From NCBI GenBank assembly GCA_963712905.1, contig CAVQJU010000013.1, positions 124,001 through 188,000 on the forward strand: a DNA stretch of 64,000 nt. Direction: 5' to 3'. The notes beneath the pieces are model-generated. The model was not told the origin of the DNA, made no database searches, and saw only the letters and a list, made by a program, of their open reading frames with translations. Positions 8,897 through 17,824 of this stretch are shown here, in pieces. The position numbers and the translations under genes were made by a program. Origin of the DNA: CAVQJU01 sp963712905 (lineage in GTDB: Bacteria > Acidobacteriota > Vicinamibacteria > Vicinamibacterales > CAVVIG01). The first letter of the stretch is position 1, and every line of letters starts with the position of its first letter.

Positions 8897-9041
8897 AGAA
8901 CCTCCTCCGTAACGGGTAACACACGGTCGCGCTGCAACCATCGATCCGTCCGCCGGGAGGAATGGTTGAGGGGAAATCGCAGTTCAGGTCGTTTATGAAG
9001 GCAGGTACGGGAGTATCGGGACGACAGGGGAGGCAAATGGT

Positions 9042-10046
9042 ATGAAACGCTACATCGCTCGATACATTTCTCCAGCGGTCCTGGCACTGTCCGCCCTGTG
9101 CTTCATGGAGACGTCAGTCCGCGCGCAGAACCCGCGCGCTTTTCAAATCGTCTCCGCCGGCGGCGATGTCGGGCTGACGCGCGGGCAGGCGCTGCGTTAC
9201 ACCTGGGTCAACCTCACCGACCCCGACGAGCAGGAACGCCAGTTCGAACTGCTGGGCATCCAGGTTAAGGTGCTGGCTGCCAGCGGCCTCGTCGTCGCAC
9301 AGGTCGCGGCGCCCGCGGTGGGCGCGGGCGCATTTCAGACGGTTGATTTCATCCGCGACCAGATCAACTTGCCTGGCGAACCCGGCACCGGCCGTCTCCA
9401 GGTGCGGCTGGAAGTGTCGGTTTACTACGCGAGGCCACGGGGAAGTGAAGCGTTCGACATCACCCAGCAGGTCCTCAACGCGTTCGATGATGGGTTAGAG
9501 ATCATCGACATGCAGACCGGACGGACGGCCGTCAGCTCCAAGCCGAAGGAAATTGTCGTCGTCGGCTCGAAGCCAGCGCCGGCCGCTGGCGGTCTGATAC
9601 AGGATTCGGTGTGGATTGATCTGGGGAGCCCCGTTGGGATCGCGCCGGAGCAAACACTGCGCGTGACCGTCTTCAATCCGCTTCCGCCTGCGCCGCCGGG
9701 CGAGGATGGCCGGAAATACGTGATGCTGGTGGCGCCCGTGATCCTCGATGCCGACGGCCAGGCGATTGCTCACCAGGGTGAGGTGGCGCTGGCCCCCGGC
9801 CAGTCGCATTCGTTCGACTTCAAGCGCGCCGATCTACCCGGGGCCGGCGAGCCCGGTACCGGCCGCCTGCAGGTGCGCAGCGCCATCCAGCGCCGGTTCT
9901 TCCCCGGCATCGTCTCGCGCATATCGGCTGGCACCGTAGACCGCTTCCCGGGTGCGCTCGAGCTCGTCGACCAGGGCACCGGCACCACGATGCTGCTGCT
10001 GCCGGCCGTTCAGGCTGCGCGCGAAGCCGCGCGTCGCAGTCAATAG
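9042..10046 (+). CDS. Secreted two-repeat protein ending in a DUF1559-like peptide
   Basis: A 334-residue protein has a signal peptide (MKRYIARYISPAVLALSALC, cleavage near VRAQNP). Two related beta-rich halves of about 130 residues follow, each with a turn PGEPGTGRLQVR (first at about 110, second at about 270) and an LRYTWVNL/LRVTVFNPL strand. The last residues, LLLPAVQAAREAARRSQ, match the conserved segment of Planctomycete-type DUF1559 pseudopilins, where it normally follows the N-terminal hydrophobic helix. No catalytic motif is visible. A GGGAGG lies upstream of ATG 9042. The function is unknown and an extracellular or periplasmic structural role is plausible. Confidence 0.7.
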   Translation: MKRYIARYISPAVLALSALCFMETSVRAQNPRAFQIVSAGGDVGLTRGQALRYTWVNLTDPDEQERQFELLGIQVKVLAASGLVVAQVAAPAVGAGAFQTVDFIRDQINLPGEPGTGRLQVRLEVSVYYARPRGSEAFDITQQVLNAFDDGLEIIDMQTGRTAVSSKPKEIVVVGSKPAPAAGGLIQDSVWIDLGSPVGIAPEQTLRVTVFNPLPPAPPGEDGRKYVMLVAPVILDADGQAIAHQGEVALAPGQSHSFDFKRADLPGAGEPGTGRLQVRSAIQRRFFPGIVSRISAGTVDRFPGALELVDQGTGTTMLLLPAVQAAREAARRSQ

Positions 10047-10133
10047 CAGAGACGCGCGGGGTCTGGCACAAGACGCGGAGTGTTCGAGCGATTCACCGTT
10101 GCCCCGCTTGAATCCTGAGAACGGCGACCGGCG

Positions 10134-10691
10134 TCACTGTTGCGGCGACAGCCGCCGAAAGAGCCAGGCCTTCGCCAGAGCCCATTCTCGCTCGACCGTC
10201 GCGGACGACATCCCTAATGCTTCGGCCGCCTCGTCTATGTTGAGCCCCGCGAAGAATCGCAGTTCGACAACCTGGCTTTGCCTGGCGTCGACTGAAGCCA
10301 GGGCCGCGAGCGCTTGATCGAGGGCCAGCACGTCTACGCTGGCGGGCGGAGCGACGGGTGACACGTCATCCAGACTCATCATCGTGACCCCGCCGCCGCG
10401 CTTCCCGGCGTGCTGTCGCCGTGCGTGATCGACGAGGACCTGGCGCATCAACTTCGCCGCCACCGCAAGAAAGTGCGTCCGGTTATTGAGCGTCAGGCGC
10501 TCCACATCCACGAGCCGCAGGTAGACCTCATGGACCAGGGCCGTCGCCTGAAGAGCGTGCCCCGGAACTTCGCGTTGAAGATGGCGGCGCGCCACGCGGC
10601 GCAGCTCGTCATACACGAGGGGAACCAGGCGATCGAGCGCCGCGGCGTCTCCCTGGCGCCAGGACAGGAGCAGCCCGGTTACATCGTGCAT
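10134..10691 (-). CDS. ECF sigma factor of the TIGR02999 type
   Basis: A 185-residue sigma factor: VTGLLLSWRQGDAAALDRLV, then LVYDELRRVARRHLQRE (region 2), ATALVHEVYLRLVD, and region 4 ALASVDARQSQVVELRFFAG followed by LNIDEAAEALGMSSATVERE and WALAKAWLFRRL. This matches the acidobacterial/planctomycete ECF group often found with membrane-anchored Ser/Thr kinases. Here the kinase gene lies upstream on the same strand with one opposite gene between. ATG 10691 begins MHDVTGLL, the usual start for the group. Confidence 0.9.
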   Translation of the reverse strand: MHDVTGLLLSWRQGDAAALDRLVPLVYDELRRVARRHLQREVPGHALQATALVHEVYLRLVDVERLTLNNRTHFLAVAAKLMRQVLVDHARRQHAGKRGGGVTMMSLDDVSPVAPPASVDVLALDQALAALASVDARQSQVVELRFFAGLNIDEAAEALGMSSATVEREWALAKAWLFRRLSPQQ

Positions 10692-10797
10692 GCGGAGTAG
10701 TCCGTCATCGGGCCGTGAGGGGAAACGTGGCGCGTTTGCGCATCTTACATCCAGGGAACGACAACCTGGCGAAACCGTCATTCCCAAAGGAGTCCTT

Positions 10798-11319
10798 ATG
10801 AGAATCATCGGTGTCCACGCACGGGTCGCTTCGTTGGTCACTGCGCTGACGGTACTCGTCCAGATCTCCCCCGCCCTGGCATCGGACCAAGGCGACCACA
10901 ATCGGCCCGTCGAAATCACCTTCACCAAGTGGGGGGCGACCCCGCCTCCTCTGCCCGCACCGCAGCCGCCGTTTGGTCTGTTCGAAGGCTTCTCCGATGA
11001 TGGTTTGCTGGGTTCGTTCGTCGCAGAGGTTCTCTGGCGACAAGCGAGCCTGAACGGGCACGTCACCGGACTCGAGGCTATGTACGAGGTCGTGGACGGG
11101 GACCGTTCGTTCACGGCCCTCATCCGGGGCGGGCAGAATGCGGCAGGCGCCGCTCTGCTCGAGGGCGTCATCCTGGCTGGGTGGCGCTCCGGCGCGCGGG
11201 TGCAAGTCGTGTTTCAGAGGCATGGCGCTATTGCCGGCGTGCCCAGCTGCGCGGGCGCACCTGTGAACAAGACGTGTTTCGAGGGAACCATCTACGTCGG
11301 GCGTGCCCCGAGGGACTGA
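10798..11319 (+). CDS. Secreted protein of unknown function
   Basis: A 173-residue protein has a signal peptide (MRIIGVHARVASLVTALTVL, cleavage near ALASDQG). The mature part contains FTKWGATPPPLPAPQPPFGL, LEAMYEVVDGDRSFTALIRG and a Cys pair (SCAGAPVNKTCFEGTI). The order of strands (YEVVDGDRSFTALIRGGQN, VILAGWRSGARVQVVFQRHG) is compatible with a small beta barrel. I do not recognise the family. AAAGGAG ends 5 bases before ATG 10798. It sits between the sigma factor and kinase genes on the opposite strand. Confidence 0.65.
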   Translation: MRIIGVHARVASLVTALTVLVQISPALASDQGDHNRPVEITFTKWGATPPPLPAPQPPFGLFEGFSDDGLLGSFVAEVLWRQASLNGHVTGLEAMYEVVDGDRSFTALIRGGQNAAGAALLEGVILAGWRSGARVQVVFQRHGAIAGVPSCAGAPVNKTCFEGTIYVGRAPRD

Positions 11320-11358
11320 ATGTTCGGGAGGCGACGAACGCGACGCGGTTCATCCCGT

Positions 11359-11387
11359 TGCCGGGTTGCTGACGTAGCAACCCGGCA
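11359..11387. terminator. Twelve-base perfect hairpin between convergent genes
   Basis: TGCCGGGTTGCT (11359-11370), a 5-base loop and AGCAACCCGGCA (11376-11387) form a perfect stem between the plus-strand gene ending at 11319 and the minus-strand kinase gene ending at 11419. There is no U tract on either side, so it is a candidate bidirectional terminator or 3' end stabiliser, not a textbook intrinsic terminator. Confidence 0.55.
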
Positions 11388-11418
11388 CAGTCGATACACG
11401 AGCGTTGATCTGGCCGGG

Positions 11419-14307
11419 CTAATGCAGGGGGACGCGAAAGAGATTGCGTTGCGAGTCAGCCCTGGTGAAGACATAGATTGAGGGGTCTGGTCCTGGGGAG
11501 ATCAGGCCATTCTCAATTGTCACGGCGCCCGGGAATCCAACGACCCCATCGGCAACGTTGATTCCCGCAGCGGGCAGATCCGGTAATGATTTGCCAGCGG
11601 GCACAGGAATCGCGAGCGTCTTTCCGGCCGAGGCCGGCAACGCGCTCTGGTTGCTGCCGACATAGAAGAACTTCCCGTCTGTAGACCACGTTGCTGAGCA
11701 GACGTAGCAAATGATCCTGGGCGCGCCGCCATGGATGGGGATGGCGAGAGTGGCGAGGACCGCGTCCTTGCCAGTCCCAGGTGCGACGATGATCGTCCAT
11801 TCGCCGTCGGGTGACACGCCGCGCTTTTCCAGAACGGGCGCGGTCGGTATTCGCTCCCGGCCTGTTCCGTCCGTCTTGATCCGCACCAGCGCGTTGTTCT
11901 CCCCCAGGGACCGGAAGATCAACTCTCCAGCAGCAGCGAATGACGGAGAATCGCCGGCGCTGGCGATCATTCGAGGGGACGTGCGCCGGTCAAGAGGCGC
12001 CAGCCAAATCTGCGAAGTTCCCCCGCTGTCCATCGTCGTGAAGGCCACGTCCTTCTCATCTGGCGAAATCGTGTAGCTGGTCACCGACTGGCCCGACAGC
12101 ACGGTGTCGCTCTTCCCCGACGCGAGGTCTACCGAGCGCAAATCAGCTGACGCTGGAATCCAGCCCGAAGCAGCCAGCCACCAGTCCCGCGCAACAAGAT
12201 AAAACACGCGTGTGCCGTCCCGGGAAAAGCTGGGAGCCGAGGCGTAGCCTTCCGACACGATCGCTCGATCGCCGGCCGCGCCGTGAATCCAGATGGCGCT
12301 CCGACGCATGCCGATCGATGTCACGATGGACCGGCCGTCCGGCGCCAGCGCAATGCCTTCCTCCTCGAGCGGGCCTAAAGTGATCTGCTCCGGTAATCCG
12401 TCAGGAAACCTCTGGCGCCAGAGGTGCGAGCTGCCCCCAACGACCGCGCCGAAGTACATCCAGCGTCCGTCTGGAGACCAGGCCGCTGATAGACAGGTGC
12501 CCCGAGGTCCCACCTGCACGCCAGCAGAGCTTCCATCGAACGGTACCAGCCTGCAGGGCTGAGTAAATGCATGGGCGCCGCTCATCTCGACCACAAGCAC
12601 CGACTTACCGTCGGGAGACGCGTAGGAATAGTGCGCCATCGCGTGCTCGTCCGGTTGAAGATAGATCTCTCGTACGTCCGCCCGGTTGTCAGTCGCGGTC
12701 ACAATCCCCATGTGGAGGCCGGTCTTGATCTCGGAGAACAACACGCGGTGATCGGCGATCCAGGCGAGTCCTGAGGCGTTGGGCAGGAAGCGCACTGGCT
12801 GGCCTCCGAGCACCGGAACAATCCAGGTATCCCACTTGCCGGAGTCCACCTGTGTGTACGCCACCCGCGATCCGTCCGGTGTGAACACCGGTCCGTATTT
12901 GCGCCCCGCAGAGTTCGTGAGCTGCACCGACTCGCCGTTCGGAAGCAGCTTGACGAAGATCTGACCTGGGCTCAAGAACGAAGTGCCGCCGAGCTTGAAT
13001 GTCACCATTCGCCCGTCCGGCGACAGGCTGGGCGCCGTCGCCGAGTCGGTAAAGTTCGTGAGCTGCACGTATTCCGATGGCGATGTCACCTGCGGCGTGG
13101 GTTTCACGAGGTAGAACAGCCCCGCACCAACTGCGAGCACCAAAAATGTGAGGACCATCGGCAGCACCGCACGGTACGCGGGGCCGGGGCGGCGCGTCCC
13201 TGTCGCGGCGTGGCTCTCGCCGTCGTCGATCTCGAAGCGTACGTCGCCGAGGTCACGTAAGCGACGCTTCGGATCTTTGTCCAGGCATCGCTGCAGCAGC
13301 AAACGAACACTCGCGGGTGTTCCACGCGGCAGGGCGTCCCATTCTGGCTCGCTCCCGAGGACGGCCGCGATGGTGTCCGAAACCGTCGCGCCCATGAACG
13401 CGACGCGCCCGGTCAGCATCTCGTACAGCACGCAGCCGAATGCCCAGATGTCGGTCCGTTTGTCAACGATCTGGCCCCGTGCCTGCTCCGGACTCATATA
13501 GCCAGGCGTGCCCATCACCGCACCGTCGTTCGTCCGGTTCACGCTCTTTGGCGGCGAGTGTGTGAGGTCGGGCGTCGAGCCATCGCCAGCGGCCTTCGCG
13601 AGGCCGAAGTCGAGGACCTTCACCACGCCGTCGGGTGTGATCGTGATGTTGGCGGGCTTCAGGTCGCGGTGGATAATCCCTTTTTCGTGAGCAATGTCGA
13701 GGGCCTCGGCGATTTGCCGCGCGATGCTCAACGCGTCACGAATGGGCAGCCCGGGGCCTTGCGAACGTTGACGCGAGACATCCGCGAGTGTGTCCGCGAG
13801 GGTTCTCCCTTCCACGAGCTCGAGAACCAGGAACCGGATGCCTTCAGCTTCCTCGAAGCCGTAGATCGCGCCGATGTTCGGATGATTCAGCGCGGCGAGC
13901 ATCCGCGCCTCCCGCTCGAAGCGCGCGAGCCGCTCGGGGTCGCTCGTGAACGCGTGCGGCAGGAACTTGACCGCGACATCGCGTTCGAGCTTGGTGTCGC
14001 GCGCGCGGTACACCTGACCCATACCGCCCGCACCGAGCAGAGCCTGCACCTGATACGCGCCAAGTCGCCGGCCTTCCATCGTCAACCTCGCCTGGTCACG
14101 AGCGTCGTCGCTCCGAACCACCGCGGGTGCCTCGAGAAAGCTCTTCGCGCGCTGGTCCGACACCAGCAGGGACTCCACCTCTTCGCGCAGCGCGTCGTTG
14201 CCGTCGCAGGCCTCGGCCAGGTACGCCGGGCGCCGATCCGCCGGCAACGCCCGCGCGCCCGCGAACACTTCTTTCACACGCGCCCAAGTGTCAGGGGGAA
14301 GGGACAC
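11419..14307 (-). CDS. Receptor-type Ser/Thr protein kinase with TolB-like propeller
   Basis: A 962-residue protein. An N-terminal helical region (residues 1-80) of the kind that precedes acidobacterial kinases is followed by a Hanks kinase domain: P-loop LLGAGGMGQVY (90-100), catalytic Lys in VAVKFLP (114), HRDLKPAN (213-220), DFGLAK (233-238), MGTPGYMSPEQARG and DIWAFGCVLYEMLTG. A membrane helix (VLPMVLTFLVLAVGAGLFYL) separates it from a C-terminal beta-propeller of WD40/TolB-type blades (SLSPDGRMVTFKLGG, FTPDGSRVAYTQVDSG, SAAWSPDGRWMYFG). It is probably a transmembrane sensor kinase with the propeller outside the cytoplasm. The start is GTG 14307. It likely works with the nearby ECF sigma factor. 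Confidence 0.92.
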   Translation of the reverse strand: MSLPPDTWARVKEVFAGARALPADRRPAYLAEACDGNDALREEVESLLVSDQRAKSFLEAPAVVRSDDARDQARLTMEGRRLGAYQVQALLGAGGMGQVYRARDTKLERDVAVKFLPHAFTSDPERLARFEREARMLAALNHPNIGAIYGFEEAEGIRFLVLELVEGRTLADTLADVSRQRSQGPGLPIRDALSIARQIAEALDIAHEKGIIHRDLKPANITITPDGVVKVLDFGLAKAAGDGSTPDLTHSPPKSVNRTNDGAVMGTPGYMSPEQARGQIVDKRTDIWAFGCVLYEMLTGRVAFMGATVSDTIAAVLGSEPEWDALPRGTPASVRLLLQRCLDKDPKRRLRDLGDVRFEIDDGESHAATGTRRPGPAYRAVLPMVLTFLVLAVGAGLFYLVKPTPQVTSPSEYVQLTNFTDSATAPSLSPDGRMVTFKLGGTSFLSPGQIFVKLLPNGESVQLTNSAGRKYGPVFTPDGSRVAYTQVDSGKWDTWIVPVLGGQPVRFLPNASGLAWIADHRVLFSEIKTGLHMGIVTATDNRADVREIYLQPDEHAMAHYSYASPDGKSVLVVEMSGAHAFTQPCRLVPFDGSSAGVQVGPRGTCLSAAWSPDGRWMYFGAVVGGSSHLWRQRFPDGLPEQITLGPLEEEGIALAPDGRSIVTSIGMRRSAIWIHGAAGDRAIVSEGYASAPSFSRDGTRVFYLVARDWWLAASGWIPASADLRSVDLASGKSDTVLSGQSVTSYTISPDEKDVAFTTMDSGGTSQIWLAPLDRRTSPRMIASAGDSPSFAAAGELIFRSLGENNALVRIKTDGTGRERIPTAPVLEKRGVSPDGEWTIIVAPGTGKDAVLATLAIPIHGGAPRIICYVCSATWSTDGKFFYVGSNQSALPASAGKTLAIPVPAGKSLPDLPAAGINVADGVVGFPGAVTIENGLISPGPDPSIYVFTRADSQRNLFRVPLH

Positions 14308-14467
14308 TTGCGGTGGATTTTACTCGGCCTCGGTCACGCCTTGTTGTTGCATTTAGCGTCGAAGGCGGCGGTTTGCTAAGGCTGCCAGGGGCGGGCACAC
14401 GCTGTTCCCGAAGACGATCATCCCGAGCCGGACCTCGGCAATATCCGTATGTTACCCTGCGCATCCT

Positions 14468-17400
14468 ATGTCGCTTGCGCCAGGCGACCTGCCGCTGCTG
14501 CTCGCCGGGCCGGTGCTCCGCCGCGTCGAAGCCGATCTCGTCTGCGTGTGGATGGCCACCTCTCAGCCCTGCAACGCATCGCTGCTGCTGTTCGACGGCG
14601 GAGACGTTGCGGCTTCTGACACACCGCTCGGCGATCAACGCGCGGAGTGGGTGTCGGACGTGCAGGCGACTCTGCGGATCGGACCGCACCTCCACGTCCT
14701 GGCGATCACGCTCGACCTGCGCACGCCCGGCGGCAACGCGGTGCGCACGAACGGCACGCTGCTGCCGAACCGCACCTATTCATACGACCTCAACTTCTTC
14801 ACGCGCGACGACCCGGCCACCCGCCACACGCTGCGGACGGAAGGGCTGCTGAACGATCCGGTGCCGCTCGGCTACGACCGCGGCGAGCTGCCCAGCTTCG
14901 TCACGCCGCCGGACCAGCGCGAGCAGTTGGTGATCCTGCACGGCTCGTGTCGTGAGCTGTTCGCGGTGCCGCCGGTCGAGGACGAGGCGGCGCTCGACGA
15001 CGATCCGTTCGAGCCGCCGGGTGGCTGGCCGACCGCGGAGGTCACGCCCGACGACCCGGCGCCGGTCCGCGACCCGGAAAACGATCCGTTTCCATCGGAC
15101 GCCTACCCGACCTTTCCGAAGCGCGACGGCATGGTGTGGGTGGACGCGCTCATCGACCAGCGCGCCTCGCTGCCGCAGTTCCGCTTCGCGGGCCGCCCCC
15201 ACCAGCTGTTCCTGACCGGCGACCAGATCTACGCCGACTCGATGTCGGCGGTCGTCCTGCCGGTGCTGAACCACGTCGGCCGCCTGCTGGTGGGCGATGA
15301 AGACCTGGGCTCCAAACCGGTTGACGCCACCACGGTCGCAGCCATCCTCCAGAATTTCCCACCGGCCTTCCGCCGCGGCGTCGCCGTGCGCAGCGCCTAC
15401 TTCACGATGAGCGGCGGGAGTTCGCACGTGTTCTCCTTCGGCGAGTTCATCGCGCACTACCTGCTGGCGTGGTCGCCGGCGTTGTGGGAGAAAACGGACC
15501 TCTCCAAAGACGGCTTCAACAAGGCCCTGTGGCCCGACGCGGCCGACTTCAACCCGGAAACGATTCCAATGCCGGAGGACTTCTTCCTGCAGTGGACCTT
15601 CAAGGACGAGGTCGAGGGGACGCACACCGATGACTACTACACGCTGAAGGAAGCCCTGCGCGAGCTGAAGGAGGAGCACCCCGACAGGACCGACATCCCG
15701 GGACCGAACGCGCCGGAACACGATCAGGTGGACTGGTTCTTCCGTCAGCGCCGCGACTGGATCGCCAGCAAGTACTGGTCGCCCGACCTCTTCGAGTGGT
15801 ACACGCGCCGCTTCCGCGCCGGCCTGCCGCGCGTGCGCCGCGCGCTGGCCAACGTGCCGACCTACATGATCGGCGACGACCACGAGATCACCGACGACTG
15901 GTACTTCAGCCGCCAGTGGCGCGAGCGCGTGTTCACGCGCACGCTGGGCGTGGACATCATCCGCAACGGCCTCACCGCCTACACGGTGATGCAGGCGTGG
16001 GGGAACGACCCTCGCCGCTGGTCGCAGGGGTCGGAGGCGAACCTGCTGCAGGCGATCGGCGCGTTCATGGCGCTGACACCGGGCGAGCGGCGCACGTCGT
16101 CGGACAGAGTCCACGAATTGCTCGGGCTGCCGCGTCCCGCGCCGCCGCCGGGCAGTCCGCCGCAACCGACGCCGACGTTCCGGCCGCTGGTCGAGTTCTC
16201 CTACCAGGTGGAAGGCCCGTGTCACCGCGTGCTGGTCGTGGACGGACGCACGAAGCGGCGGTTCCCGCACCGCTTGTCGCAGGCCGGCGGCATCGACTAC
16301 GAGGGCGGCAACGCGCTGCTCCCGGACGACGTGCATCCCACGGGGCTGCCCGGCGAGCAGAGCTTCGGGCTGTTCGGTGATTCGCCGATGGCCGCGGCGC
16401 TGCCGCCGCGGCCGACCGCCGACACCAAGATCACGCTGGTGGTCCTGGGCGTGCCCGCACTGGGCCCGGAAGGCATGGAGCTGGCGCTCGTCCCATTCCA
16501 GCGCCTCGCGCGCCTCTTGCTGGAGCGTCGATGCGGAGTCGTGGTCCTACGAGCCCGGCACCTTCGAGGCGCTGCTGGCCTCGCTCGCGCGCTACGAGTC
16601 GGTGGTCCTGCTGTCGGGCGACATCCACGCCGGTTTCACGGCCTACGCGGACTACTGGTCGGCGCCCAACGGGGAACCCGTGCGCACGGCGCGCATCGTC
16701 CAGCTGGTGTCGAGCGGCCTGACGAAGGACTGGGGCGAGTACGGCCCGGCCTTCATCGGCCACACGCTGTCGCACGAGATCTTCGAATCCGCCACCACGC
16801 CCACGCAGCCCCTCGCCGAGCGCGTGGGGTGGGGCACGCCGCTGAAGCAGGTGCCGGTGGAGCCGCCGACGATCGGCGACATCGTGACGGTGCCGAACGG
16901 ATCCGTGGCCCATCCGACGTTCCGCGCGCGGCTGCGGATGCGCGCGCCGGTGGTGCCGACGCACGGCTGGCCGGCCGGAACGATCGAAGCGCGCGACCCG
17001 AACTGGGCCTGGCGCGCCTTCATGGTGCGCGACGAGCGCGAGGAGTTCCCGACGACGCCGACGGCCGTGAGCCGCACCACGCCGGTGGAGCTGCCCGTCG
17101 ATCCGTTGTCGCCATCGCTCGTGGGCTGGCACGCCGCGGCTGCGCGCCGCATGGCCTACGGCCGCGTGTTCTGCTTCCTGCCGAACGTCGGCGTCGTCAC
17201 CTTCGAGAAGGACCTCCAGGACCAGTGGGCGGTGCGCCACGTGCTGGCCGGCGAGCTGCCGCCGATGCCGCCGATGCCCGAAGCCGGCTTCACGCCGGTG
17301 GGCCTGCAGCCGTTCATCGTGCACAAGGTGTCGCTGACGCCGCCCGCGCCGGCGACCTGGCTGTCCGGCCGGCCGCGCATCGTCGACGACGGCGGCTGGG

Positions 17401-17824
17401 GCGGCGACGACAGCGATCCGGCGTTCCAGCTGCTGCTGCACGCCCTCCCGCGGTTGTGGGAACGTGCCGCCGGCTTCATCGGCGCCGACGGGATCTTCGC
17501 CGGCAGCCCGGTGGTGGTCGACGACATCGTGCGCGAGGCGGTGCTGACCGACGCCGCCGATCGCATCGGGCCGGTGTTCCGCCGCAAAGTGCTGCGCGAG
17601 CTGGGGCCGTTCGCGACCAGTAACGATGCCGTCCTCGACGCCGTCCCGCAATCCGACGTCGACGCGCGCATCCGCGAGCTCGGCAAGCTCGATCTCGCCC
17701 GCGAGGCCCGGGCGATGGTGCGGCCGGACCTCGAGCGGCTGCTGCTGTATCACCAGTCGCTGGCGGATCCTGCCGCGCGGCTCGACGACATCCTGCTCAC
17801 GGCCTGCTCGGACTGGGTCAATGA
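14468..17824 (+). CDS. PhoD-like metallophosphatase, first gene of the giant-protein cluster; frameshifts near 16525 and 17810
   Basis: A protein of about 1118 residues. The first part (LPLLLAGPVLRRVEADLVCV) is the PhoD-type beta-sandwich start. The calcineurin-like catalytic motifs follow: LHGSCRELF (about 157), FLTGDQIYADSM (about 253), TYMIGDDHEITDDWY (about 468) and VVLLSGDIHAGF (about 715). A further 400 residues without a known domain follow. Near 16525 the protein moves from one frame to another (LARLLLE to VDAESWSYEPGTFEALLAS). The end is uncertain; a TGA at 17822-17824 would give a 4-base ATGA overlap with the next gene if one base is restored near 17810. No signal peptide is visible. 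Family members are phosphodiesterases or alkaline phosphatases with two metals; the substrate is unknown. Confidence 0.82.

Noticed and set aside
14780..16336. Long open frame on the minus strand opposite the PhoD-like gene
   Set aside because: Arg/His/Val-rich composition typical of the antisense of a high-GC gene; the plus strand has clear PhoD motifs.
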